A stretch of DNA of 64,000 bases, taken from positions 42,150 through 106,149 of the forward strand of contig NZ_PCPB01000013.1 in the NCBI RefSeq assembly GCF_002979535.1, written 5' to 3'. The notes beneath the pieces were generated by a model that was given only the letters and a program-made list of their open reading frames with translations, searched no databases and was not told the origin of the DNA. Made by a program: the position numbers and the translations under genes. This DNA is from Brevundimonas sp. MYb52. Lineage in GTDB: Bacteria > Pseudomonadota > Alphaproteobacteria > Caulobacterales > Caulobacteraceae. Positions 16,931 through 25,406 of the stretch are shown piece by piece. Positions within the stretch are counted from its first letter, which is position 1. Each line of letters begins with the position of its first letter.

Positions 16931-16941
16931 GTGTTTAATTT
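16931..16941 (+). promoter_or_regulatory. GTGTTTAATTT motif in the leader of the exported-protein cluster
   Basis: The 11-mer lies about 70 bases before the first exported-protein gene and recurs at 19539-19549 just before the di-haem cytochrome gene. It is the most AT-rich part of a 235-base intergenic region that also holds the small palindrome CAACC-G-GGTTG (16908-16918). It may be part of a promoter used by both genes. Confidence 0.35.
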
Positions 16942-17012
16942 GTTGTGCGTCCGGAGCGCCATGAGCGTCAGCGGCGGCCGACCCCTGTTCCTGCCTCCGG
17001 AGTGAAACGCAT

Positions 17013-17756
17013 ATGCAAGCTTCCAAGACCGTCATTACGCTGTGTCTGGCGGCGGCCGCTGCGGCGTCCGTCGTCGCGCCGGCTGCGGCCCAGTCGCTGA
17101 TCGAGGTGAAGGACGTGGATCGCGACGCGGTTCCGGCCGGAACGCCCGCCGCCTTCGCCGTCGCCTTCCCGGACGCCCAGCGCAACGAGGCGACGCGGGA
17201 GATCGGCGAGGACTCTTACAGCTTCGTGCCGCTGGCTTTCATTCCTCTGTCCGACACGCGGGTCGCTCTGGTCAGCACTGGCGCCAATGCGTGCACAGGA
17301 CAGGCCTGCACCGGTCTCAACGCCGTCCACTATCTGTCCCATGACGCGGGGGAGCCGCGTCACCCTTTTAGCCTGCAGGGCGAGTGGCTGGATGTCGGCG
17401 CGGCCGGGGTGATGGGCAATCCCGCCTTGCAGTGGGGCTGGACCAGGGCGATCGCCGACAATCCGGTCCTCTTCACCGAGGCCGGAGGCGTCTGGCAGGG
17501 ACGGGCCTGCGGCTATGCGGTGCTGACCGAGCTGACCCCGTCCGGCCCCAGGGACATCGCCCGCATCCAGACCTCCTTTTCCGACGCCAGCAGCGATGAC
17601 GGCGATCCCGGCGTCGAGGGCGTGATCACCTCGGCCGACAAGGGGCGCAGCTTCACGGTGTCCTACAGCGGCTCCGCGCGCTTCGACGAAACCTATACGC
17701 GCGGCGCCGACGGCCAATACCGGCTCCAGGGGGCTAGCCGGGTGACGGCCTGCTGA
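17013..17756 (+). CDS. Exported protein of unknown function, first of a cluster of four
   Basis: A 247-residue protein with a signal peptide of about 27 residues ending AAAQ (cleavage near APAAAQS). The mature domain has cysteines in NACTGQACTGL, GRACGYAV and the C-terminal VTAC, consistent with disulfides in the periplasm. I do not recognise a family. The cluster of exported proteins behind it (17790, 18354, 18952), all on the plus strand with short gaps, suggests a joint envelope-related role. Confidence 0.72.
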   Translation: MQASKTVITLCLAAAAAASVVAPAAAQSLIEVKDVDRDAVPAGTPAAFAVAFPDAQRNEATREIGEDSYSFVPLAFIPLSDTRVALVSTGANACTGQACTGLNAVHYLSHDAGEPRHPFSLQGEWLDVGAAGVMGNPALQWGWTRAIADNPVLFTEAGGVWQGRACGYAVLTELTPSGPRDIARIQTSFSDASSDDGDPGVEGVITSADKGRSFTVSYSGSARFDETYTRGADGQYRLQGASRVTAC

Positions 17757-17789
17757 TCGACGCCGCCGCCGAGGACCAAGGAGAGTTCC

Positions 17790-18290
17790 ATGCGTATATT
17801 GATGATCACTCTGGCCGCCGTTGTTTCTCTGACGGCCACGGGGGCGTTCGCCGCAGACGCCTGCACCTCGCTGGACAGGGGCGAGTTGTCGGTCGGTCAG
17901 TCGATTTCCCTGGCGCGGCAGCAGCAACTGATGGCGGATGCGCCGGTCGGGACGCTGCATTGCGGACGCACCGGCTGCACGGCCCTGGCCGAGGACGGGG
18001 TGAGCTACAGCTGGCGTCGCGACGGACGGATCGTCGGTAAGAAGATCGAACTGTCCGATCCGTCCGATCTTCCGGGATGGCGCGGCCAGATCGACCAGGG
18101 GCTCGCCGATCGTCTGGGACAGGCGACCTGCACCGCCTTCACGCTTCAGGAGGAGGAGCTCGACGGCGGCTATTCCCTGAAGAGCGCGCCCCTGTCGACG
18201 GCGCAGGGGCAGCCCATCGTCGCCACCCTGTTCGGACGCGGCGAGGGCGATGAGCCGCTGACGATCGAGATGCGCGCCGTCGAGCCCTGA
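17790..18290 (+). CDS. Exported cysteine-containing protein of unknown function
   Basis: A 166-residue protein with a 21-residue signal peptide (GAFAAD cleavage region). The mature part has DACTSLD, LHCGRTGCTAL and ATCTAF, giving four cysteines that could form two disulfides. GGAGAG precedes the ATG, and the gap from the previous gene is 33 bases, so co-transcription is likely. No family recognised. Confidence 0.7.
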   Translation: MRILMITLAAVVSLTATGAFAADACTSLDRGELSVGQSISLARQQQLMADAPVGTLHCGRTGCTALAEDGVSYSWRRDGRIVGKKIELSDPSDLPGWRGQIDQGLADRLGQATCTAFTLQEEELDGGYSLKSAPLSTAQGQPIVATLFGRGEGDEPLTIEMRAVEP

Positions 18291-18353
18291 TCACCGCCGA
18301 AATCCGCCTCCTGTCGAGGCGGTCTGGCGTTTCTTAATGTCGAAGGAATTGGG

Positions 18354-18926
18354 ATGATCCGTAAAACCGCCTGCGCCGCCGTCGGCGCCTTTACGCTGGC
18401 CGCGTCGCTCGCCGCCTGCTCACAGGCCGAAGAGGCCGGGCGCGCCGAGACGGCGCCGGCAGCGGCGAATGCGGCAGCTGTAGCCCCAGCGCCGGCTAGG
18501 GATGTCGAGGCGCCGCCCCTGTCGGCCTATGTCGGCAAGCACCCGACCGAACCGGTCCAGGGCGTCACCTTCTTCCAGCATCCGGCCGTTCGCGCCGCGA
18601 TCGTGGCGTCGGGCGTGGACCGCGACATCCAGAAGGCCATTGTGTTCGACGACAATGTCGTCGGCGTGGTGACGCAGACGCGCGGGCGCCTGCTGCTGCA
18701 TGGCTATGATCCGGCGGGCGCGGGCGCAACCAACTGGGCCATCCTGATGATCCCGGACGGCAGCAAGGCGGCGGTCTGCTATTCCACGGGCATCGTCGGC
18801 TATGAAAAGGGCGCCGATTGGTATTTCGAGGGCGACCTGGCCTTCACCCTCTATACGCCCTGTCCCGCCGAGGAAGGCGACATGGAGACCCTGAGCAACT
18901 GGCCGATCGGCCCTATTCCGGGCTGA
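18354..18926 (+). CDS. Putative lipoprotein of unknown function
   Basis: A 190-residue protein with a lipoprotein signal: lipobox LAAC at residues 19-22. An Ala/Glu/Pro-rich linker of about 30 residues follows, then a compact domain with GVTFFQHPAVRAAIVASGV near the start and two further cysteines (AVCYSTG, YTPCPAEE). Likely anchored to the outer or inner membrane leaflet facing the periplasm. Third gene of the exported-protein cluster. No family recognised. Confidence 0.7.
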   Translation: MIRKTACAAVGAFTLAASLAACSQAEEAGRAETAPAAANAAAVAPAPARDVEAPPLSAYVGKHPTEPVQGVTFFQHPAVRAAIVASGVDRDIQKAIVFDDNVVGVVTQTRGRLLLHGYDPAGAGATNWAILMIPDGSKAAVCYSTGIVGYEKGADWYFEGDLAFTLYTPCPAEEGDMETLSNWPIGPIPG

Positions 18927-18951
18927 CGCCCCTGAGGTGGAGACTTACCAG

Positions 18952-19467
18952 ATGGGGGTGCGTTCCTTTGTCGGCGGACTGATCGCGGCCTTGGTTGTGG
19001 GCGCGGCCCCTGTCGTGGCCGCCCAGACTCATGCCAGCGAGGACGAGGCGGCCGCCAGGGCCCTCATGAGGGAGTGGGTGAGCGCCAGTCCCGAGCATGC
19101 GAAGCTGCAGTTTGACCTGGTCAAGGCGCAGGCGGGTCTGGCGGTTCGCATCGAGCGGCTGGTCGTGGTCGGCGCGCGGTGCGATCTGCTGACCGAAGAG
19201 GATGGGCAACTGATCATCGCCAACGCCCGCGCCGAAATGGAATTCGACCAGTCCGTTCTGCTTGAGGACCAACAGAGGGCGTTCGCCCTCTACCATGAGG
19301 GTCTGCGGCAGGGCGCGCTCGTGGCCGCCGATCCGGGCCTGCCTCGACCGGACGAATGCGAGGACTTCGCCAAGCCGGGCGGCACGCTGATCAAGCTGCT
19401 GACCTGGACGGGGCGACGGCAATTCATCAGCCCCGGCATTGTCGCCAGTCCCAGAACCATCCCCTGA
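18952..19467 (+). CDS. Exported protein of unknown function, alpha-helical
   Basis: A 171-residue protein with a signal peptide ending VVAAQT near residue 24. The mature part is rich in Ala, Glu and Leu and probably helical (EDEAAARALMREWVSA and similar), with cysteines only in ARCDLL and DECEDF. The ATG at 18952 was preferred to a GTG five codons upstream because GGTGGAG stands at good spacing before it and the signal peptide then starts normally. Last of the four exported proteins; no family recognised. Confidence 0.66.
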   Translation: MGVRSFVGGLIAALVVGAAPVVAAQTHASEDEAAARALMREWVSASPEHAKLQFDLVKAQAGLAVRIERLVVVGARCDLLTEEDGQLIIANARAEMEFDQSVLLEDQQRAFALYHEGLRQGALVAADPGLPRPDECEDFAKPGGTLIKLLTWTGRRQFISPGIVASPRTIP

Positions 19468-19538
19468 GGCGGCGGGGCGCGCGACGCCGCGGGCGCGTGT
19501 CGGCTATGAATTTCGGCGATGTCGTGTTTTATTGATCG

Positions 19539-19549
19539 GTGTTTAATTT
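19539..19549 (+). promoter_or_regulatory. Second GTGTTTAATTT motif, before the cytochrome gene
   Basis: Same 11-mer as at 16931-16941. It lies 26 bases before the GTG start chosen for the di-haem cytochrome, within an AT-rich tract, so it may be part of a promoter or an activator site common to both ends of the cluster. Confidence 0.35.
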
Positions 19550-19574
19550 TTTCTCGCCCTTGAGGGAGGTTCGC

Positions 19575-21251
19575 GTGCCGGTGCGTCTGCGGACGAAAAA
19601 GGCGAACAGGGTCGCGGCCGTGTTGCTGGCGGCGGCATGGGGGCTGTCCGGGTGCAGCGGGGTGGGACAGTCCGTCTGGGACATGGCGCGGGGGCATGTC
19701 GGGGCCGATGCGACCCTTCTCGAGACCCCTTTGCTGTCAGAGGAGGCGCGCGCGCGCGGGGCCTTGCTGTTCGCCTTTGGCGACTATGGCGGGCTCGACA
19801 CCGACGCCATGCGGACCGTGGCCGTGCCGTGGAAGCTGACCGCAGCAGCCCTGGTCATGGCCCAGGCGCCGGAGGATGTTTCGCAGGCGTCGTTGCGGCG
19901 GATTTTGACCGGCTATGGCTTCCTGTATCCGACCGAGATCGCCAACTGGCCCGAAGGGGCGGGCGCGCCGCCGAAGCCCGAGGCCGTGCTGGGGGTCGCC
20001 CTGGGCGTGGGTCGACGTAGCCTGCCGCCGATCGAGCTGCAGATCGGCAATATCGGTTGCGCGGCCTGTCATGCGGCCCCGACCTATGGAGCGGACGGGC
20101 GTCCGGCGCCGGATCGGGTCTGGCTGGGCGCGCCTAATCCTTCGTTGGATCTGGAGGCCTATACTCAGGGGCTCTATGCGGCCCTGCAAGGCGGCGTGGC
20201 CGAGCCCGAACGTCTGATGGCGACCGTGCGTCGCCTCTACCCGGACATGACCGACCGGGAGGCGAAGACGCTGCAGTCCTTCGTCATGCCGCGTGTGCGT
20301 GAGCGGATGACGGCCATCGCGGCGACGGGGCAGGGGGTGTTGCCCTTCTCCAACGGCCTGCCGGGGATGACCAACGGGGTGGCGGCGCTGAAACTGCAGC
20401 ACGGCCTGCTGGCGGATGATCCGGACGCCATGACGCGCGAGACGGGCTTTACCTCCATCCCCCACCTGGCCGATCGCGCCTGGCGCAGCGCCCTGCTGTG
20501 GGACGGCGCCTATGCCCCGCCCGGACACGAACGGTTTCGGGTCATGCAGGAGGCGGACCTGACGGACGCCCATCGCGATCAACTGGCGGCGATCACCGCC
20601 TATTTCACTGTCCCCAGCATGGGCGTGTCGGGGGCGCAGGCGCGGCGGCATGTTCCCGAGGTGGAGACGGCCTGGGCCTATCTGCAGACGGTGCGTCCCC
20701 AGCCCTTCCCAGGGCGGATCGACCCGGCGCGCGCCGTCGCGGGCCGGGACGTCTTTCAGCGCAGTTGCGCCGCGTGCCACGGAACCTATGCCGAGACGGC
20801 GCAAGGGCCGCGACTGATCCGTTTCCCCAACTGGGCGGGCCTGGTCGGCACGGACCGGACGCGGGCGGAGGCGATCACCGAGACCCTGGTTGCGCGGGTC
20901 AACGCTTCGCCGATGGGCGGCTCGATTTCGGCGGCGGCGACCGGCCTCTATGCCGCGCCGCCTCTGACGGGCCTGTGGCAAAGCGCGCCCTATCTGCACA
21001 ATGGTTCGGTCCCCAGCCTGGCCGCCCTTCTGGGCTTGGAGGAGCGACCAGAGAGGTTCCGCGTCGGCGGCCACGCCATGGATCTGGAGCGTGTGGCGAT
21101 CGCCTATCCGGACGGCTATCAGCCCTATGCGGGGTCCGTCTGGGTGGACACTCGCAAGCCTGGCTTGGGCGCTCGGGGCCACGAGACCCCGTTCGCCGAC
21201 CTTAGCCGTGAAGACCGTCTGGCTCTGCTGGAATACCTGAAGCGTCTGTGA
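19575..21251 (+). CDS. Di-haem c-type cytochrome lipoprotein, RoxA/peroxidase-like
   Basis: A 558-residue protein with lipobox LSGC (24-27) and two haem c attachment sites, both CAACH, at about residues 162-166 and 398-402. The block WQSAPYLHNGSVPSLAALL in the second haem domain is typical of the di-haem cytochrome c peroxidase/RoxA-like superfamily. The protein should sit in the periplasm on a lipid anchor and carry out redox chemistry with electrons or peroxide/oxygen; rubber oxygenase activity is not implied. The GTG start at 19575 has AGGGAGG five bases upstream; an earlier in-frame GTG would place the signal peptide too far inside. It ends one base before the stop of the convergent nitroreductase-like gene. 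Confidence 0.8.
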   Translation: MPVRLRTKKANRVAAVLLAAAWGLSGCSGVGQSVWDMARGHVGADATLLETPLLSEEARARGALLFAFGDYGGLDTDAMRTVAVPWKLTAAALVMAQAPEDVSQASLRRILTGYGFLYPTEIANWPEGAGAPPKPEAVLGVALGVGRRSLPPIELQIGNIGCAACHAAPTYGADGRPAPDRVWLGAPNPSLDLEAYTQGLYAALQGGVAEPERLMATVRRLYPDMTDREAKTLQSFVMPRVRERMTAIAATGQGVLPFSNGLPGMTNGVAALKLQHGLLADDPDAMTRETGFTSIPHLADRAWRSALLWDGAYAPPGHERFRVMQEADLTDAHRDQLAAITAYFTVPSMGVSGAQARRHVPEVETAWAYLQTVRPQPFPGRIDPARAVAGRDVFQRSCAACHGTYAETAQGPRLIRFPNWAGLVGTDRTRAEAITETLVARVNASPMGGSISAAATGLYAAPPLTGLWQSAPYLHNGSVPSLAALLGLEERPERFRVGGHAMDLERVAIAYPDGYQPYAGSVWVDTRKPGLGARGHETPFADLSREDRLALLEYLKRL

Positions 21252-22217
21252 TCAGGCGATAAGGTCGGCGACCGCCCGCCGCGCGGACGGAGGCAGGGCT
21301 TCGTCGGCGACCCGCCCGATGCGGAAGGCGGTGATCAGGCGGGCGCCGGGGGGCTGTCCGAACCGCGCCGCCAGAGCTGAGGCCGCCGCCTCGTCGTCGG
21401 CCAGGACCGTCATGGGCGCCGCCGACAAGCCCAGTCGCGTCATCTCCAGCCAGACGCGATGCCAACGACGGCCGGTGTCGAACGCGGCCTCGTCGGCGGG
21501 ACGATAAAACAGGGCGACGGCTGCGCTGGAGTTGACCACGGCGGCCTCGCCGGTCAGGGCGCCCGCCAGACCCAGCCGATCCAGAAGCTCGAACAAGCCC
21601 GGCCTCAGCACGAGGCCCGCGCCGAGGGCTTCGACGCCTGACATCTCCATCGCTCGGGCGTTCAGTCCGTCGACGGACCAGCGAGGATGGCGCGGCGACA
21701 ACCGCATCCAGGCCAGAAGTTCGGCGCGAAACCCGCTATGGCGAAAGGCCCTCAGACTGGCCCGATCATTGAGGCGCGCGATCTGGTCGATGTCGTCGCG
21801 GTTTCGCAGCACGGTCAGGTCGGGCGTGGCCTGGACCAGGGCGTCCAGAGCCGTCTCGGCGCGGTCGGACGTGAACCGGCCGCGATAGGTGCGACGCCGG
21901 GTGAGGAAGGGCGCGAGCGGGTCCGGCGCCGCTGTCTCGGTCACGGTCAGGCGGGCGATCTCGCAGTCTGCGGGGGCTGTCAGCGACATGGCCAGTCCGC
22001 GCAGACTGGCGGCGAGGATGAAGCCTTCGACCGCCGCGCCGTGGCTGGCGGCGACGTCGCGGCCGCTGGGGTCGCCGACCGGCAGAGTGCGGCCGGACGC
22101 CTGTATCGCCGCGACGGTGAAATCGTCGATGCGGCGCCAGGCGGTGGGCTGGATATTGTGGACGTTGGGCGACAGGGCGGCGTCGGCGACGACGGCGGTG
22201 AAGGTTTCAGGCCTCAT
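21252..22217 (-). CDS. Nitroreductase-like flavoenzyme, last gene of the ThiF/GNAT operon
   Basis: A 321-residue protein of the nitroreductase fold. The FMN-binding N-terminus reads SPNVHNIQPTAW (16-27), followed later by RRRTYRGRF and a C-terminal helix RRWHRVWLEMTRLGLSAAP typical of the Acg/Rv1355c-type divergent nitroreductases. It probably binds FMN and oxidises or reduces a small molecule. The ATG overlaps the stop of the upstream GNAT gene (ATGA). With ThiF and two GNATs in one operon it may act on an adenylated or acylated product. Confidence 0.8.
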   Translation of the reverse strand: MRPETFTAVVADAALSPNVHNIQPTAWRRIDDFTVAAIQASGRTLPVGDPSGRDVAASHGAAVEGFILAASLRGLAMSLTAPADCEIARLTVTETAAPDPLAPFLTRRRTYRGRFTSDRAETALDALVQATPDLTVLRNRDDIDQIARLNDRASLRAFRHSGFRAELLAWMRLSPRHPRWSVDGLNARAMEMSGVEALGAGLVLRPGLFELLDRLGLAGALTGEAAVVNSSAAVALFYRPADEAAFDTGRRWHRVWLEMTRLGLSAAPMTVLADDEAAASALAARFGQPPGARLITAFRIGRVADEALPPSARRAVADLIA

Positions 22218-23338
22218 GCCGCCGTTCCATCCAGCACCTTGCGGAACAGGTGGGTGCGATGCAGGCGCTCGCCGCCGATGCGCTCGAACTGACGCAGGCT
22301 GGCGCCGTTGACGTCGGCGATCCAGGTGCCGCCGCACTCGCGATAGCCGCGCTTCTGCAGGGCGCCGATGACGCGCCACAGCATGGCGGGATTGACGCCC
22401 TGGCCCTGGACCTCGGGCATGACCGAATAGAGGATCAACACCGCCCGACGCGGTCGAAACTGCATCTTGAGCCAGGCCCAAAGGGCACGCGGGCCGTAGG
22501 TTGCGCCGGCGTCGCGCACGAAGGGGTTGAGGTCGGGAATGCAGATGACCACCCCCATCGGCTGGCCCTTGTGGTGGATCACCGACGACAGGGCGGGGTC
22601 CAGAATCCACATCATTTCGCCGGCCTGGAACTCGAACTCTTCGGCGGTCAGGGGGACGAACATGGGGTTGGCGTCAAAGCCGCCGTTCAGGCACAGGCGC
22701 GCCTCTTCCATCCGCGGCTTGAAGCGGCGTCGGTCGATGGGGGCGAAGGTCCAGTCGTCGGACGCCAGAATGGCGCGCGCGCCGGGCGTCAGAAGCCGCT
22801 CGCGATCCACCTCGCCGGGCCGAAAGCGGAAGGTCGACATGGGGAACTCGGGGGCATAGCCCATGGCCTCCAGCCGACCGGCCAGATAGGGCGGCGACCA
22901 GACCATGTCGGTGAAGGGGGCGTGCTCGAACCCCTCGGTCACCAGGCCGATCTGCTGCATGGCGGTCAGGTTGAAGGGGCCGGCGATCTCGGTGTCGCCG
23001 TGGCGGCGGGCGAAATCTTCGACGCCGTCGAACAGCAGACGCAGGGCCTCGGGGTCGTCGGCGGCGTCCAGGAAGCCGAAATAGCTCCGCGACAGGCCGT
23101 GGCGCTCGTTTGACGCCGGGTGCCGATGCGCTGTGGCCCGCGCCACCGGCTGACCGTCGCGCAGCACGACCAGGGCCTCGAGGTCGCCGCCGCCTTTCAG
23201 CAGCGGGTTCTTTTTCGGGTCCAGATAGCGCTGCAGGTCCGAACGCATCGGCGAGACGTAGGGCGTGTCCTTCGGATAGACGACGAAGGGCGTGCGGAAG
23301 AAGGCGTCGAAGTCGCCCCGGACCAGGGTCAGGCTCAT
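22214..23338 (-). CDS. GNAT-family N-acyltransferase
   Basis: A 374-residue protein of the acyl-CoA N-acyltransferase superfamily. The N-terminal DFDAFFRTPFVVYPKDTPYV and the C-terminal motif A/B region (YSVMPEVQGQGVNPAMLWRV, with the Q/R-x-x-G-x-G/A acyl-CoA loop) mark a large two-lobed GNAT subgroup common in alphaproteobacteria. The acceptor is unknown. Four-base overlaps with both neighbours show that it is translated as part of the five-gene operon. Confidence 0.8.
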   Translation of the reverse strand: MSLTLVRGDFDAFFRTPFVVYPKDTPYVSPMRSDLQRYLDPKKNPLLKGGGDLEALVVLRDGQPVARATAHRHPASNERHGLSRSYFGFLDAADDPEALRLLFDGVEDFARRHGDTEIAGPFNLTAMQQIGLVTEGFEHAPFTDMVWSPPYLAGRLEAMGYAPEFPMSTFRFRPGEVDRERLLTPGARAILASDDWTFAPIDRRRFKPRMEEARLCLNGGFDANPMFVPLTAEEFEFQAGEMMWILDPALSSVIHHKGQPMGVVICIPDLNPFVRDAGATYGPRALWAWLKMQFRPRRAVLILYSVMPEVQGQGVNPAMLWRVIGALQKRGYRECGGTWIADVNGASLRQFERIGGERLHRTHLFRKVLDGTAA

Positions 23339-24537
23339 ACAGGGTCTCCGGCGGGGCGGGCGGCGACCAGGGCCGCCATCTTCTGGAACAGGGTCATGGC
23401 CCGCTCATCCTCCTCGGTGCGGGTCGAACCGCCCAGGGCGATCAGGGCGATGCGCAAGGGGGCGGCGCTGATCAGGACGGCGTGGGTCGAGGCGTGGCGT
23501 CGCAGCAGATCGCGCAGTTGCTCATGGCCGTCACGTTCCGCCTCGGAGGGCGCGTGGCCCAGACGGGTCAGGTCCATCACGACGTCATCCGCGAAGGCGA
23601 CGCGCAGCAGAGCGGGGTCATAGGCAGACAGGTCCGCGCCCTCGGCCAGCACCAGGCCCTGCAGGGGCGCGGCGCGCGACGCGGTGTCGATGAAGCGCCC
23701 CAGGTCGTCCGTATCCGCCGTCGCCAGGGTCTGCTCGAACAGACGGCGTTGCTGGTCGCCGCCGCCGGATTGCAGGCGCAGCAGGACCGAAAGGGCCAGG
23801 AGGGCGGAGACGATGACCGCCAGCACGCCCTCGACCTCCAGCAGGGAACCGGGTGGGCTAAGGCTGAGGAGGGCGCCGGCGAGCAGGACGGAGGTTACGG
23901 CGGCCAGGGCCAATTCCTTGAGGGCGTCGATCCAGCGGCGCGGGGCGCTGGCTCCGGCGGCGGCGGCATAGGCCAGTCCCAGCATGCCGAGAGCGCTGAG
24001 GCCGAAGGGCGAGACCAGGCCGAAGTCCGTCAGCGCCAGCAGGCCCGTCGCCAGCAGGGCGCGGCCATAGGAATCCAGAGCCGCGTTCTCCATCGGGGCC
24101 AGGCTGGAGCGGTCGCGGAACAGGATCAGGCCGAGCACCAGGGCCAGGGCCAGAGGCACATAGAGGGCCAGGTTGAAGGCGCGCTCCAGTCCCGATCCGG
24201 CCAGGACAGCCGCGATCACGCCCAGCACGGTCCCCCCCGCGACGACCAGCTTGATCGGCAGGGGGGCGTGGCGCCGCAGCAGGTTCTCGGCCAGCAGGAG
24301 CGCGCCCAGCGGCAGGGCGCAGGCCAGGATCAGGCTGGCCAGGCCGAAGCCTTCGACGCCGGTCGCCTTGGCCAGTGCGCGGCAGGCGTAGAACAGCCCC
24401 GCCAGGCCGAAGACCAGCATCAGCACGTTCTGGACCGTGGTGCGGCCCTTGCGGCCAGCCAGCACCAGGGCCACGGCCAGCGCCCCCAGGGCGCCGAAGC
24501 CGTCGACCAGCATCTGAATGTCGGCGGCGGCGGTCAT
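23335..24537 (-). CDS. Polytopic membrane protein of the ThiF/GNAT operon
   Basis: A 400-residue protein. About eight hydrophobic segments occupy residues 10-260. A soluble C-terminal part of about 140 residues follows, beginning near RLQSGGGDQQRRLFEQTLA and containing LRDLLRRHASTHAVLISAAPLR. The layout resembles membrane sensor proteins, but no kinase, GGDEF or HAMP motif is visible. It overlaps both neighbours by four bases. It could be a sensor, a scaffold that holds the soluble enzymes at the membrane, or a carrier; the sequence does not decide. Confidence 0.72.
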   Translation of the reverse strand: MTAAADIQMLVDGFGALGALAVALVLAGRKGRTTVQNVLMLVFGLAGLFYACRALAKATGVEGFGLASLILACALPLGALLLAENLLRRHAPLPIKLVVAGGTVLGVIAAVLAGSGLERAFNLALYVPLALALVLGLILFRDRSSLAPMENAALDSYGRALLATGLLALTDFGLVSPFGLSALGMLGLAYAAAAGASAPRRWIDALKELALAAVTSVLLAGALLSLSPPGSLLEVEGVLAVIVSALLALSVLLRLQSGGGDQQRRLFEQTLATADTDDLGRFIDTASRAAPLQGLVLAEGADLSAYDPALLRVAFADDVVMDLTRLGHAPSEAERDGHEQLRDLLRRHASTHAVLISAAPLRIALIALGGSTRTEEDERAMTLFQKMAALVAARPAGDPV

Positions 24538-25406
24538 GCCAGCAGACGCTGCATCATCCGGCGCACCAGCCAGCCCTTGGCCCAGGCGAGGGGGGCGGAC
24601 AGGGGGCGCTCGACCCGCGCCTCACGCACGTTGAGGAACCAGCCGCGACAGTCGGTGCGCGTGCGCCGTCCCATGATCAGGGCCAGGGCCTCGCCCGCCA
24701 TCAAGGCCCCGGCGGTGACCACCATCGGGGCGAAACTCATGCGCTTGCGTTTGCCGGCCGCCATGTCGGCGGCGGCCTGTAGGTCGACATGGGCATGGGA
24801 CGAGGAATGGGTCAGGACCCACTCGATCTCTTTCAGGAAGGCGTCGCCGGCCTGATCGGGCGTGATTTCGCGCCACGGCGTGCCGCGCGTGGGATAGCCC
24901 AGCCGGTCTTCGGGACGAGGATCGTCCGGCCGCACCAGGATGACCGAGGGCAGGGGGGAGGCGTAGGCGTCGATGACGCTGGCCCCGCAGCGCCGGGCCA
25001 CGCGATACAGTTCGACCGTCGCCGCCACGTCGTCGCAGCCGTTGACGATCACCGGATAGTCGCGCGCCAGGGTCTCCAGTTGATCGGTCCATTCGGCGCC
25101 CAGAACCGTCAGTTGCAGGTTCGGATTGATCTTCAGCAGGGCCTCGGCCGTGACCTCGGCCTTGGGGCGGTCCACCGTGTCGGTGAAGGCGAAGACCTGG
25201 CGGTTCAGGTTGGAGACCTCGAACGTGTCCAGATCGGCGATGGCGATGCGGCCGACTCCGGCGCGGACCAGCATCTGCACGCAGGCGCCGCCCATGCCGC
25301 CGACGCCGGCGACGAAGACGGCGCTGTTCTTCAGCCGAGCCTGTTCCTGTTCGCTGATGAAGCCCAGGTTGCGGGTGGTCATCTCGGCATAGAAGTCGTC
25401 GGTCAT
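24534..25406 (-). CDS. ThiF/E1-like adenylyltransferase
   Basis: A 290-residue enzyme of the E1-like superfamily. The nucleotide-binding loop is GVGGMGG (34-40), the ATP/Mg strand is DLDTFEVSNLNRQ (58-70) and the NGCDD block is at 122-126. Such enzymes adenylate a C-terminal carboxylate. No pair of CxxC motifs for zinc and no clear catalytic Cys loop is seen, so it need not transfer sulfur or ubiquitin-like proteins, and no ThiS/MoaD-like protein lies nearby. The start MTDDFYAEM overlaps the previous stop by four bases; the frame continues open upstream only as an antisense-like overlap of the GNAT gene. Operon context points to a small-molecule or peptide modification pathway. Confidence 0.83.
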   Translation of the reverse strand: MTDDFYAEMTTRNLGFISEQEQARLKNSAVFVAGVGGMGGACVQMLVRAGVGRIAIADLDTFEVSNLNRQVFAFTDTVDRPKAEVTAEALLKINPNLQLTVLGAEWTDQLETLARDYPVIVNGCDDVAATVELYRVARRCGASVIDAYASPLPSVILVRPDDPRPEDRLGYPTRGTPWREITPDQAGDAFLKEIEWVLTHSSSHAHVDLQAAADMAAGKRKRMSFAPMVVTAGALMAGEALALIMGRRTRTDCRGWFLNVREARVERPLSAPLAWAKGWLVRRMMQRLLA

